Shown here piece by piece: positions 1-8,954 of a stretch of DNA of 64,000 nucleotides; position 1 is the stretch's first letter; the number at the start of each line of letters is the position of its first letter. The notes beneath the pieces were generated by a model. It was given only the letters and a program-made list of their open reading frames with translations, was not told the DNA's origin and made no database searches. Made by a program: the position numbers and the translations under genes. This stretch comes from Consotaella salsifontis. Its GTDB lineage: Bacteria; Pseudomonadota; Alphaproteobacteria; Rhizobiales; Rhizobiaceae. The DNA is taken from assembly GCF_900167365.1 (NCBI RefSeq), contig NZ_FUXL01000006.1, positions 1 through 64,000 of the forward strand, in the 5' to 3' direction.

Positions 1-1
1 C

Positions 2-34
2 GCCTGCGGTTCTCCTCCTCCCAATACCGCAGGC
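2..34. other. 9-bp inverted repeat at left edge
   Basis: Positions 2-10 and 26-34 are perfect inverted repeats (gcctgcggt / accgcaggc) separated by 15 bases. It could be the terminator of a gene lying off the left edge, but no T tract follows on either side, so the role is uncertain. The rest of 35-233, upstream of trmFO, shows no convincing gene. Confidence 0.3.
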
Positions 35-233
35 ACCCTAACGACGCTCGCCGGATCCTCCCCCGGCGGGCGTTGTTGCTTTTGGGGCCTCCTTCACTCT
101 CGAACAGATTGTCCCCGCGATGGATAACGACGGAGGAATGGAAGCCGCGCCCGCTTCCACCCAAGGTGGATGTTCACATTGCAAGGATGCGATGGCTCTC
201 CCCAATCGGCCGCAAACTGCGTTAGAAGACACC

Positions 234-1628
234 ATGACCGATCACACCATTCACATCGTTGGCGCCGGCCTCGCTGGCAGCGAAGCCGCCTGGCAGATCG
301 CCGAGGCTGGCCTTTCCGTCGTCCTGCACGAGATGCGCCCATCGCGCTCGACCGACGCGCACAAGACCGACGGGCTCGCCGAACTCGTCTGCTCCAACTC
401 CTTTCGCTCCGATGATGCGACGGCCAATGCCGTCGGCGTGCTTCACGCAGAGATGCGGCTCGCCGGCTCGCTGATCATGGCGTCGGCCGATGCCAATCAG
501 GTGCCGGCCGGTGGCGCGTTGGCTGTCGACCGCGAGGGTTTTTCGCGTGCCGTGACCGAGGCGATCGCTCGCCATTCGAGGATCGAGCTTCGCCGCGAGG
601 TAGTGAGCACAGTTCCTCCAGAGGAGTGGGGCTCGACGATCGTCGCCACTGGCCCGCTGACAGCGCCGGAGCTTGCCGAATCGATCAGGCTGGCGACGGG
701 TGCCGATTCTCTGGCGTTCTTCGACGCCATCGCGCCGATCGTTCACTTTGATTCGATCGACATGAACAAGGCTTGGTTCCAGTCGCGTTACGACAAGGTC
801 GGCCCCGGCGGCACGGGCAAGGACTACATCAACTGCCCGATGAACCGAGAGGAGTACGAGGCTTTTGTCAACGCTCTGATTTCGGGCGAAAAAACAGCCT
901 TTCACGAGTGGGAAGGCACACCCTATTTCGACGGCTGCCTGCCCATCGAGGTGATGGCCGATCGCGGCATCGAGACCCTGCGCCACGGCCCGATGAAACC
1001 GATGGGGCTGACCAACGCCCACAAGCCGGACGAAAAGCCCTATGCGGTGGTCCAGCTTCGGCAGGACAACGCGCTCGGCACGCTCTACAACATGGTCGGA
1101 TTCCAGACGAAGCTGAAATACGGCGAGCAGACCCGCATCTTCCGTACGATTCCCGCGCTGGAAAACGCGGAGTTCGCGCGCCTCGGCGGCCTTCACCGCA
1201 ACACCTATCTTGATTCGCCGCGCCTTCTGGACCAAAGCCTGCGACTCAAGGCGCTTCCACGTCTGCGTTTCGCCGGTCAGATCACCGGTTGTGAGGGCTA
1301 CGTCGAATCGGCGGCCGTCGGCCTGATGGCCGGGCGCTTCGCAGTCGCCGAAGCAAACGGGCTGTCGGTCACGCCACCGCCGGTTACGACCGCCACCGGC
1401 GCTCTTCTGGCGCATATCACCGGCGGTCATCTCTCGGCCGAAGAGGAGGGCGGCAAGCGCTCCTTCCAACCGATGAACGTCAATTTCGGCCTGTTTCCGC
1501 CGGTTCAGATTCCGCGTCCGGAAGGTCGGCGCTTTCGGGGCAAAGAGAAGACCACGGCCAAGAAGCGCGCACTCGCCGAACGGGCGCTCGACGATTTCGC
1601 TTCATGGTTGGCCGGCGGCCAGCCCTGA
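234..1628 (+). CDS. trmFO: tRNA (uracil-54-C5)-methyltransferase, folate/FAD-dependent (TrmFO)
   Basis: This enzyme makes ribothymidine at position 54 of tRNA, using methylene-tetrahydrofolate as carbon donor and FADH2 as reductant. The protein of 464 residues opens with the FAD dinucleotide-binding motif GAGLAGSE (residues 10-17). It also carries the family's cysteine motifs: [10 protein letters not shown] near residue 53 and [12 protein letters not shown] in the middle. [13 protein letters not shown] follows near the C-terminus. The ATG at 234 is chosen over the in-frame ATG at 120 because the flavin fold must start within a few residues; the extra 38 residues look non-coding. The gene is convergent with the DUF4153 gene and their 3' ends overlap by 27 bp. 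Length and motifs match the family. Confidence 0.95.
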   Translation: MTDHTIHIVGAGLAGSEAAWQIAEAGLSVVLHEMRPSRSTDAHKTDGLAELVCSNSFRSDDATANAVGVLHAEMRLAGSLIMASADANQVPAGGALAVDREGFSRAVTEAIARHSRIELRREVVSTVPPEEWGSTIVATGPLTAPELAESIRLATGADSLAFFDAIAPIVHFDSIDMNKAWFQSRYDKVGPGGTGKDYINCPMNREEYEAFVNALISGEKTAFHEWEGTPYFDGCLPIEVMADRGIETLRHGPMKPMGLTNAHKPDEKPYAVVQLRQDNALGTLYNMVGFQTKLKYGEQTRIFRTIPALENAEFARLGGLHRNTYLDSPRLLDQSLRLKALPRLRFAGQITGCEGYVESAAVGLMAGRFAVAEANGLSVTPPPVTTATGALLAHITGGHLSAEEEGGKRSFQPMNVNFGLFPPVQIPRPEGRRFRGKEKTTAKKRALAERALDDFASWLAGGQP

Positions 1629-3428
1629 TTCCGACCAGAGCCCCTCGGCCCACTCCGCACGTCGCAGGAGGACCGCCGCATCGGCGCTGACCAGGACGTC
1701 TCCATCCTCGATCTGCGCCGACGCAACGAACAACCGTATTTGCCGTCCGCTTTGGCCTGTCAGGTCAAAGCCGATCGGACCCTGCGCGGACGGTCCGTCA
1801 TGTCGCGCCAGCAGACCCTGGACCACGTCGTCGAGAGGGAATCGATCAATCTCCGCCGCTTTCGTCCACACCATGAGATCACCGTCCTTCAGGGCGAAGT
1901 GTGCCATGCCGTCCTGGGGGCCAAAGCCGACATCGCGGGAAAGCGGCACCTGGACCAGGGCCATGTCATAGCCGCTAAGGTCCAATGCCGTTGTCCAGGA
2001 CGCGCGAAGGTTCATCCGCTTTTCCGGATGCGGATCGATGGCGAGCGCGGCAAGCAAATGCCGGGCGGCATCCCTGCGTTCGCCCGGAGTCGCGCGCTCG
2101 GCCGCTTGCCGCGCTTGACCGTCAAGCAAGGGGGCGAGCCGGTCGAGCTGCCCGACGTCGGCGAGCGCCATGATCCGTGATCGCAGTTCGTCTCGCCTCC
2201 GAAGCGCCCGACGATCGGCTTCCAGGCGACCATTGCGCGCGAATTCGGCGGCGATCCGCGTCGCCTGACTGCGCCCCACGATGTCGACCACACCCCACGG
2301 GCCAAATGACGAAAGAAGCAGCAGAGCGACCGGGACACCCCACATCATTCGGATATCACCGCTCCAGCGCGGCGCGAGTTGCGTGAGGACGACAATCCCG
2401 CCAGCCAGCGCGGCAAGCGCGAGATAGTAGCGCTCCTCCGTCACTCCCTCGGCGGTGACACGCTGAGCCAAGGCAAATACCATCAGCCCAAGCGGCACCA
2501 GCAGCATGGGCGCCCAGACGAAGGCGAACGTCGCGGTCAATCCCCGACGCGCGTCGGCAAACGGATCGATCATCACCCGTAGCGAGAGCACCAGCGCCAG
2601 GAAGACGAGGGTGATCCATCCGATCTCGTTCTTCGGCACGGCGCCGGATAGGACGATCTTCGCCGCGTAGAGGTGAAGCACCACGCCGGCAGCAAGAACC
2701 AGGGGCACCGCCACCCAATTGAACAACACCCGCACGCCGATCAGCAGGCTGTCGCCGCGAGCCGTCCGGCTGTCAATATCGATCCCTTCCCGCTCCAAAT
2801 TCACTTCAGGAACGCGGCCCAGCGCGAAAAGCGGGCCTACGAAGGCGAAGGCGGTCGTAAAGATGTGCGAGTCGATCCGGTTGTCGAAATCCACCTCGAA
2901 CAGGAAGGCGCACATTTTCAAAATGGCCCAAAAGCCGAAGGCGAAGAGCAGCACCGAGAGGAATGCCAGCCCGGCCCCTACGCCGAGTTCGAACGAAAAG
3001 AACCAAAATCGCTGGGGAGACCCGCGACCGAAGGAAGATGCCAGCGGAATCATCAGGAAGACGGAGGCTGCCAGCGCAGCCGGATAGACCGCGATGTCGA
3101 GGCCAAGCCACATGAGCAGCAAGGTGGGCAGGGCAGCCGCCAGCGAAAGAACATGCCGCACGACCGATCGTGCGGAGTAGGCCTCCGCCGCAAGAGAGGC
3201 GGCGACAGAGACGGCGGCAGCTCCGGCAAGGGCGCCGATGAGCGCGTCGTAACGAGCCTCGTCTGGAAAGTAGACGCGTTGGGCGGCACAATTGGCCAAA
3301 ACGCCGATCGTGGCGATCAGCAGGGTCGCAAGCGGGAAACGCGCGATCGCCGCGCTCGTCTTGCTCCAAAGCGATTCGAAGCGATCGTGCCAGCGGCCGC
3401 CGAGATACTGCGTTGTCTCGTTGGTCAT
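1602..3428 (-). CDS. DUF4153 multi-pass membrane protein
   Basis: A predicted inner-membrane protein of 608 residues of unknown function that I place in the DUF4153 family. The N-terminal two thirds contain about ten hydrophobic segments, for example around [20 protein letters not shown] and [17 protein letters not shown]. The last 200 residues are hydrophilic and may form a soluble domain. I start it at the ATG at 3428 ([11 protein letters not shown]); the 73 residues upstream in frame are arginine-rich and look non-coding. It is the last gene of the leftward yajC-secDF unit, 37 bp after the phytoene-synthase-like gene, and its end overlaps the end of trmFO. The role is unknown. Confidence 0.85.
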   Translation of the reverse strand: MTNETTQYLGGRWHDRFESLWSKTSAAIARFPLATLLIATIGVLANCAAQRVYFPDEARYDALIGALAGAAAVSVAASLAAEAYSARSVVRHVLSLAAALPTLLLMWLGLDIAVYPAALAASVFLMIPLASSFGRGSPQRFWFFSFELGVGAGLAFLSVLLFAFGFWAILKMCAFLFEVDFDNRIDSHIFTTAFAFVGPLFALGRVPEVNLEREGIDIDSRTARGDSLLIGVRVLFNWVAVPLVLAAGVVLHLYAAKIVLSGAVPKNEIGWITLVFLALVLSLRVMIDPFADARRGLTATFAFVWAPMLLVPLGLMVFALAQRVTAEGVTEERYYLALAALAGGIVVLTQLAPRWSGDIRMMWGVPVALLLLSSFGPWGVVDIVGRSQATRIAAEFARNGRLEADRRALRRRDELRSRIMALADVGQLDRLAPLLDGQARQAAERATPGERRDAARHLLAALAIDPHPEKRMNLRASWTTALDLSGYDMALVQVPLSRDVGFGPQDGMAHFALKDGDLMVWTKAAEIDRFPLDDVVQGLLARHDGPSAQGPIGFDLTGQSGRQIRLFVASAQIEDGDVLVSADAAVLLRRAEWAEGLWSESGLAAGQP

Positions 3429-3465
3429 TGAAGCCCCTCGCGACAGTCCGCGAGGCAAGCGGTCC

Positions 3466-4305
3466 TCAGCGGCGCATCGCTGTCCAATACTCCCACAGGC
3501 GGCGGAACGTGCCGGCCTCAACCCGCCCATCACCTGGCAAGCCATGCCGGGAGATTCGATCGAGAATGAGGCCGCTGAGCATTGGCGCGAGAAACGCCGG
3601 GCGAATCGACCTCGGAAGAGACGCGAAGGCAGACTTGGCCTTGGCAAGATGCTCCCGACCGAAGGCGGTCATGGCCGCCACGGCCCGCGCCGTGGGCTCG
3701 GCCTCGCCCGCGAGAAGCGCCTGAGGGGAACAGCCGGCCGCATCGAGGATGTCGCCGGGAATGAAGATCTGCCCACGACTGCGATGGAGAGGCAAGAGTT
3801 GCAGAACCCCCGCCGTCAACTGCGCCACACCGGCGTGTCCCGCCGCCTCGGCCGACTTTGCGGCTTCATCGCGGTCGAGCACCATGACCGCGAGCATGAT
3901 GAGCGCCGAGGCGGTCTCTCCCGCATAGGCCTCGAACGCCGACCGCTCGGGCATCGGATCATCATAGAGGTCGAAGATGCGCGCCTCGAGGAAGCGGTCG
4001 AAGGCATCCAGCGGAAGATCATGCCTCTTGATCGTTTCGACCAGGGCTTCGGCGTATGGATTCCCTGCGCCGCCCTCACCCGCTTCACCCGCCGCGCCAA
4101 CGACCGTGTCGCGCCACCACTGAAGCCGTATCTCGCCCGGCAGCGGTTGGCTGACCCGATCGCGCACCCGCCCCGTCTCGATGTTGAAGGCATAAAGCGC
4201 GTTCAGCGAATCGCGCTTTTCAACGATCGCGAACAGCGTGGACAGAGCCCTGTCCGGGTCCTCGTCCCGTACAAGATCGGTGCTTGGTTGGAAGTCGGCG
4301 GTCAT
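3466..4305 (-). CDS. Squalene/phytoene synthase family protein (NDUFAF6-like)
   Basis: A 279-residue protein of the trans-isoprenyl diphosphate synthase fold. It has the family's opening (RALSTLFAIVEKRDSLNALYAF), the segment EIRLQWWRDTV and a helix with YDDPMPERSAFEAYAGET. No carotenoid or hopanoid genes are nearby. It lies 24 bp after a Mth938-like gene, next to secDF. Human relatives of the two families are the complex I assembly factors NDUFAF6 and NDUFAF3. I therefore infer a role in respiratory complex or membrane-protein assembly rather than terpenoid synthesis, but catalysis cannot be excluded from sequence. Confidence 0.85.
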   Translation of the reverse strand: MTADFQPSTDLVRDEDPDRALSTLFAIVEKRDSLNALYAFNIETGRVRDRVSQPLPGEIRLQWWRDTVVGAAGEAGEGGAGNPYAEALVETIKRHDLPLDAFDRFLEARIFDLYDDPMPERSAFEAYAGETASALIMLAVMVLDRDEAAKSAEAAGHAGVAQLTAGVLQLLPLHRSRGQIFIPGDILDAAGCSPQALLAGEAEPTARAVAAMTAFGREHLAKAKSAFASLPRSIRPAFLAPMLSGLILDRISRHGLPGDGRVEAGTFRRLWEYWTAMRR

Positions 4306-4329
4306 CGGATGGCTCGCCTCTCGGCCCGA

Positions 4330-4716
4330 TCAATCAATGGCGACCAGCGCCGCAGCCACGGGACGATTTTCCGCCACCATCACGTTGAAGGTGCGCACGG
4401 CCGCGCCCGTCGACATGGGATCGCAGGACAGGCCCGCCTGTCGTAGCCGCGCCGCAAGAGCCGGCGGCAGCCGACGAATGTCCGGTCCAGTGCCGTAGAT
4501 AAGAAAGCGGAAACTCTCCGCTTCCTTGAAGATCAGATCGAAGCGGTCTCCGCCGAAGGGCGATTCGGGCGTGGCGTCCCAACCATAGATGCCCGACGGC
4601 AGGCAAAGCAGCGACCCACGGTGCGACATCTCGGCAAACCGGAAGCCACCGTTGCCATAGGCTTCGATCGGCGCACGGCCGGGGAAATGGGCTTGCCGGA
4701 CTTCCATCGCACTCAT
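4330..4716 (-). CDS. Mth938-like domain (DUF498) protein, NDUFAF3-like
   Basis: A 128-residue single-domain protein of the Mth938/DUF498 family, whose mitochondrial member NDUFAF3 helps assemble NADH dehydrogenase. The family core is recognisable as GNGGFRFAEMSHRGSLLCLP, then FLIYGTG around residue 72, and the C-terminal stretch TGAAVRTFNVMVAENRPVAAAL. It lies between secDF (79 bp upstream) and the squalene-synthase-like gene (24 bp downstream), all reading left, so co-transcription is likely. Its biochemical activity in bacteria is unknown. Confidence 0.88.
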   Translation of the reverse strand: MSAMEVRQAHFPGRAPIEAYGNGGFRFAEMSHRGSLLCLPSGIYGWDATPESPFGGDRFDLIFKEAESFRFLIYGTGPDIRRLPPALAARLRQAGLSCDPMSTGAAVRTFNVMVAENRPVAAALVAID

Positions 4717-4795
4717 GACTCCAGGGTGGGTATGAGCCGAACGGCCTCACCCGAGTGATGTTCCACGCGCCGTGAGCGGCGCGTGGATGGCCTGA

Positions 4796-7366
4796 TCAGG
4801 CCTTTCCGGTGGAGGCCTGATTGGGCGGAACCGGGTCTTCCTCCGCCGGCGGCATGACGTCGACAGGCCTCAGCTTGAAGAAGATCAGCATGGGCGCGGC
4901 CACGAAGATCGACGAGCCCGTGCCGATCACCACGCCGAACATCATCGCCGTGACGAAGGACCGGATGACCTCGCCGCCGAAGAAGAACAGGGCGGCGAGC
5001 GCCAGGAACGTGGTGAGCGACGTGAGCGTCGTTCGCGACAGCATCTCGTTGTCCGAGAGATCGAGTAGCTGGCCGAGCGGCATCCGCTTGTACCGCCTCA
5101 GGTTCTCACGCACCCGGTCGTAGACGACCACCGTATCGTTCAGCGAATAGCCGACGATGGTCAGAATCGCCGCGATCGAGGAGAGGTTGAACTCGATTTG
5201 CGTCAGCACCAGAAAGCCGATCGTGAGGATCACGTCGTTGACGGTCGAGACAATCGCGCCGATGGCGAACTGCCACTCGAAACGGAACCAGATGTAGATC
5301 AGAATTGCCACCAGCGAGGCGACAACGCCGATCGTTCCCGCCCAGGCGAGTTCCCCCGAGACAGTCGGCCCGACGACCTCGGTGCGCTGGAAATTGTAGT
5401 CCGCGTCAAGCGCGGTATGAACGGTGTTGACCGTCTGCACCTGCTGGGCATCTCCGCCCTCACCCTGAGCGCCGATACGGATCAAGGCTTCGTTGGGAGA
5501 GCCGAACTCCTGAACCTGAACGTCGCCGAGACCCGCGGCCCCTAGCCGCTGGCGAATGTCGCCGATATCGGCAGCACCATTCTTGGCCTGGACCTCGACC
5601 AGAGAACCGCCGGTGAAGTCGATGCCGAGGTTGAGCCCCACGGTCGCAAGTCCGCCCAAGGACACCACGCACAGCAGCAGCGAGATGGCAAAGAACTGGA
5701 GGCGAACCTTCATGAAGGGGATTCGCGTCACCTCGGGAACGAGGTGTAGATAGCCGCGAGGCAGCTGCTTCGGCCGCCGGCGCCGAACCCACTCCGACAC
5801 CATCCAGCGCGTCAGCGTGAAGGCGGTGAAAACGGTGGTCACGATACCAACGGCGAGCGTCACCGCGAACCCGCGCACCGGACCGGATCCCAGGAAGAAC
5901 AGGATGACGGCGGCGATGAGGGTTGTGATGTTGGAGTCGACGATGGTGGCCAGAGCGCGTTCGAAGCCTGTCGAGATGGCCTGAATCAGCGGCTGCCCCT
6001 TGCGACGTTCCTCGCGAATGCGCTCGTAGATCAGAACGTTCGAATCGACGGCCATGCCCACAGTGAGGACGATGCCGGCGATGCCCGGCAGCGTCAGCGT
6101 CGACCCCAGAACGGAGAGCGTCGCCAAAAGCAGGACGATGTTTCCGATCAGCGCGATGTTCGCGATGATGCCGAGGAAGCCATAGGCCGCCAGCATGAAC
6201 ACCACGACGAGAATGGCGCCAATGATGCCGGCGATCTCACCGGCGGCAATCGAGTCGGCACCGAGGCCGGGGCCGACCGTCCGTTCTTCGATGATATCGA
6301 GCGTGGCCGGCAGCGCGCCGGCGCGGAGCAGCACCGCGAGATCGTTGGCGGATTGCGTCGTGAAGCTTCCGGAAATCTGCGCCTGACCGCCGAGAATCGG
6401 CTCGCGGATGTTCGGGGCCGAAAGCACCTTGTTGTCGAGGACGATGGCAAAGGGCCGCCCGACGTTCTGTTGCGTCACCGCGCCGAAGCGTTGGGCGCCG
6501 CGCGTGTCGAAGCGGATGTTGACCACGGCTTCGTTGGTCTGGCTGTTGAAGCCCGCCTGCGCATCGGTGAGGTTCTCGCCCGAGACCATGACCTGTCGCT
6601 TCACGACGATCGGGCGGCTCGGATTGTCGTTGGTATAGAGCAGCTCTGAATCAGCCGGCGCCCGCGCGGCGCCGCGCGCCACGTCCTCGCCGGAAACCGT
6701 CGTGTCCACCAGCCGGAAGGTCAGCTTCGCTGTCTGGTTCAGCAGCGACTTCAAACGCTGCGGGTCCTGGAGTCCCGGCACCTGGACCATGATGCGGCCG
6801 GTGCCCTGGCGCTGGATCAGCGGCTCGGTCGTACCGAGTTCGTCGACGCGCCGCCGCACCACCTCGATGGACTGATCGACGGCGGAAGAGATGTAGTAGG
6901 CGACCCCCTGGTCGGTCAGCGCAAGATGGAAGGTGCCGGGCCTCGGCTCCGTCACGGCTACCGGCGAGACATTGCCGCGCCCGAGAATCCCGGCGGAGAC
7001 AGGTTGAGCGAGAGCCTGCAACGCCTGACGCGCCGCATCGACCTGCCCCTCGTCGCGGACAGTCACCTCAACCGAGCGGCCCGACGTGCCGAGGCCCGTA
7101 TAGCCGATGCGAGCCTCGCGCAGCGCCTGGCGGGCATCGTCGCGCAGCGTCTGAAGATGCTCGTTGACCAGCGAAGCCTCGTCGACCTCCAGCAGGATGT
7201 AGGACCCGCCCTGCAGATCGAGGCCGAGGGTGATCTGATCCTTCGGCAACCAGGACGGCAACGCCGCCAGCTGTTCACGGGTAAAGAGATTCGGCAGCGC
7301 CAAGACCACGCCAACGACGACCGTCAGCCAGATGAGAATGGTCTTCCATCGCGAAAAGTAGAGCAT
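4796..7366 (-). CDS. secDF: Protein translocase subunit SecDF (fused SecD-SecF)
   Basis: An RND-type, proton-driven accessory of the Sec translocon that helps pull proteins across the inner membrane. It is a single 856-residue chain: SecD to about residue 530, then SecF. SecD shows the N-terminal membrane anchor, the motif LGLDLQGGSYILLEVD near residue 48 and a P1 periplasmic domain. SecF restarts with its own anchor and the motif GIDFTGGSLVEVQ near residue 582. Each half ends in the usual membrane bundle. Fusion of the two genes is normal in many alphaproteobacteria. It follows yajC by 126 bp in the same direction, as in most genomes. Confidence 0.97.
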   Translation of the reverse strand: MLYFSRWKTILIWLTVVVGVVLALPNLFTREQLAALPSWLPKDQITLGLDLQGGSYILLEVDEASLVNEHLQTLRDDARQALREARIGYTGLGTSGRSVEVTVRDEGQVDAARQALQALAQPVSAGILGRGNVSPVAVTEPRPGTFHLALTDQGVAYYISSAVDQSIEVVRRRVDELGTTEPLIQRQGTGRIMVQVPGLQDPQRLKSLLNQTAKLTFRLVDTTVSGEDVARGAARAPADSELLYTNDNPSRPIVVKRQVMVSGENLTDAQAGFNSQTNEAVVNIRFDTRGAQRFGAVTQQNVGRPFAIVLDNKVLSAPNIREPILGGQAQISGSFTTQSANDLAVLLRAGALPATLDIIEERTVGPGLGADSIAAGEIAGIIGAILVVVFMLAAYGFLGIIANIALIGNIVLLLATLSVLGSTLTLPGIAGIVLTVGMAVDSNVLIYERIREERRKGQPLIQAISTGFERALATIVDSNITTLIAAVILFFLGSGPVRGFAVTLAVGIVTTVFTAFTLTRWMVSEWVRRRRPKQLPRGYLHLVPEVTRIPFMKVRLQFFAISLLLCVVSLGGLATVGLNLGIDFTGGSLVEVQAKNGAADIGDIRQRLGAAGLGDVQVQEFGSPNEALIRIGAQGEGGDAQQVQTVNTVHTALDADYNFQRTEVVGPTVSGELAWAGTIGVVASLVAILIYIWFRFEWQFAIGAIVSTVNDVILTIGFLVLTQIEFNLSSIAAILTIVGYSLNDTVVVYDRVRENLRRYKRMPLGQLLDLSDNEMLSRTTLTSLTTFLALAALFFFGGEVIRSFVTAMMFGVVIGTGSSIFVAAPMLIFFKLRPVDVMPPAEEDPVPPNQASTGKA

Positions 7367-7492
7367 CGGGAGCCCGATCGTTCAGCCGCCGGGGGCGCAT
7401 CAACCCGGCTGGCACTTCATTCGTTGCCGCTCGGCGCGCCGACCGTGCGACGTTGCTGGACCAGCGGAAAGCCGGTGCTCAAAGCAACCCGA

Positions 7493-7846
7493 CTACTTGG
7501 CGTTAGCCGCCGCCGGCTCGCCCTTCACCCGGACGTCCGTCACCATCGTCTGGAGCACGCGGACCTTGACCTGCTCGGCGATCTGCACCTCGAGCTCGCC
7601 GTTCTCGAGAACCTTCGTCACCTTCCCGATGATGCCGCCGCTAGTGACGATGGTATCGCCACGCCGGATCGACTTCAGCATGTCTTCGCGCTTCTTGGCC
7701 TGAGCGCGCTGCGGCCGAATGATCAGGAAGTACATGATCACGAAAACGGCGACGAAAGGCAGAACGCTGATCAGAAGATCGCCGCTCCCCCCCGCAGCGC
7801 CAGGGGTCTGTGCGAAAGCAGGCGAAACGAACATCGGGAACTCCAT
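7493..7846 (-). CDS. yajC: Preprotein translocase subunit YajC
   Basis: A small single-span membrane partner of SecDF. The 117-residue protein has one transmembrane helix (LISVLPFVAVFVIMYFLIIR, roughly residues 25-45) followed by the diagnostic PQRAQAKKREDMLKSIRRGD. The C-terminal half is a small beta domain (VTSGGIIGKV). ATGs at 7846 and 7834 (MFVSPAFAQ) are both possible starts; I keep the first. It is the first gene of the leftward secretion unit and is divergent from the DUF815 ATPase, with about 140 bp between them that probably hold both promoters. Confidence 0.95.
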   Translation of the reverse strand: MEFPMFVSPAFAQTPGAAGGSGDLLISVLPFVAVFVIMYFLIIRPQRAQAKKREDMLKSIRRGDTIVTSGGIIGKVTKVLENGELEVQIAEQVKVRVLQTMVTDVRVKGEPAAANAK

Positions 7847-7985
7847 GGAAAACCGCCGCGCGGGGCCTTTGCTTGTTAGGCCTTTACGTGTTGCGCGGAA
7901 TATACGAACGGTGCGGCTGAATGCAACAGACCGCAGGCGGCAGTGAAGACCTTCTGTCCCGGCGACAGCATCAAAGGAAGCGGAG

Positions 7986-8885
7986 ATGGATGCGCAGAAG
8001 GATCACGCTCTCGTCATGCTCATGGAGCGGATTGCGCAGAGCCTGGAACGTATGGCGCCCGGCCCCCTGCCCCCACCTGACTTCGAGGCTGCGGACTGTT
8101 TCACCTTCGATCCACCCTCTAAGCTTCGCCCTGTCGCCCGCGTCAGCCGCGTGGATATTGCGCTGTTGAAGTCGATCGACCGCTCACGCGATATCCTGCT
8201 GGCGAACACAGAGCGCTTTGCGCGTGGCTTCCCCGCCAACAACGCGCTGCTGTGGGGCTCGCGCGGGATGGGAAAATCGTCGTTGGTCAAGGCGGTTCAC
8301 GCGGCCGTCAATCAGGATCGGCCGGACGGCGTCGCGCCTCTGAAGCTTCTGGAGATTCATCGCGAGGATATCGCGGCGCTGCCCACCGTCCTCAGAATGA
8401 TCCGCGACGCGCCCTATCGGTTTCTCCTGTTCTGCGACGATCTGTCCTTCGACCACGACGACACATCGTACAAGTCCCTTAAGGCCGCGCTGGAGGGCGG
8501 CGTCGAAGGCCGGCCTGACAACGTGCTCTTCTATGCGACGTCCAATCGCCGCCACCTTCTGCCGCGCGACATGATGGAGAACGAGCGGTCCACCGCCATC
8601 CACCCCGGCGAGGCGGTGGAAGAGAAGATTTCCCTGTCGGATCGATTCGGATTGTGGCTTGGCTTCCACCCGTGCAGCCAGGACGACTTCCTTGCGATGG
8701 TCAAAGGCTACATGAGCGCGAATGCGCTCGACGGGGATTGGGAAGTGGTGCGCAGGGACGCTCTGGAATGGGCGACGACGCGCGGCGGACGTTCCGGCCG
8801 TGTCGCGTGGCAATTCATTCAGGATCTCGCCGGCCGCCTCGGCCGACCGCTGGACCATTTCGATGCGAAATCCGAGACCGAATAA
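7986..8885 (+). CDS. DUF815 AAA+ ATP-binding protein
   Basis: A 299-residue cytoplasmic P-loop ATPase of the DUF815 family, function unknown. Walker A is GSRGMGKSSLVKAV near residue 93 and Walker B is RFLLFCDDLSFD near residue 142. These are followed by the sensor-like segment VLFYATSNRRHLLPRDM. ATP binding and hydrolysis are likely from these motifs; the substrate is not known. It stands alone, divergent from yajC and convergent with the LysM/M23 gene, with a hairpin between the two ends. Confidence 0.9.
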   Translation: MDAQKDHALVMLMERIAQSLERMAPGPLPPPDFEAADCFTFDPPSKLRPVARVSRVDIALLKSIDRSRDILLANTERFARGFPANNALLWGSRGMGKSSLVKAVHAAVNQDRPDGVAPLKLLEIHREDIAALPTVLRMIRDAPYRFLLFCDDLSFDHDDTSYKSLKAALEGGVEGRPDNVLFYATSNRRHLLPRDMMENERSTAIHPGEAVEEKISLSDRFGLWLGFHPCSQDDFLAMVKGYMSANALDGDWEVVRRDALEWATTRGGRSGRVAWQFIQDLAGRLGRPLDHFDAKSETE

Positions 8886-8904
8886 GTCACGAGGATAGAA
8901 AGCG

Positions 8905-8934
8905 AAGAGGCCGGCTCATGATGGCCGGCCTCTT
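8905..8934. terminator. Hairpin between convergent genes
   Basis: An 11-bp perfect stem (aagaggccggc, 8905-8915, with its complement at 8924-8934) and an 8-base loop lie between the ends of the DUF815 and LysM/M23 genes. It probably works in both directions, although there is no long T run. Confidence 0.6.
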
Positions 8935-8954
8935 GGATCAGTAATCCAGGCGCG

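Noticed and set aside
222-1469. 415-codon open frame on the minus strand opposite trmFO
   Set aside because: Antisense shadow of a clear trmFO; no recognisable protein features and Arg/His/Val-rich composition typical of high-G+C antisense frames.
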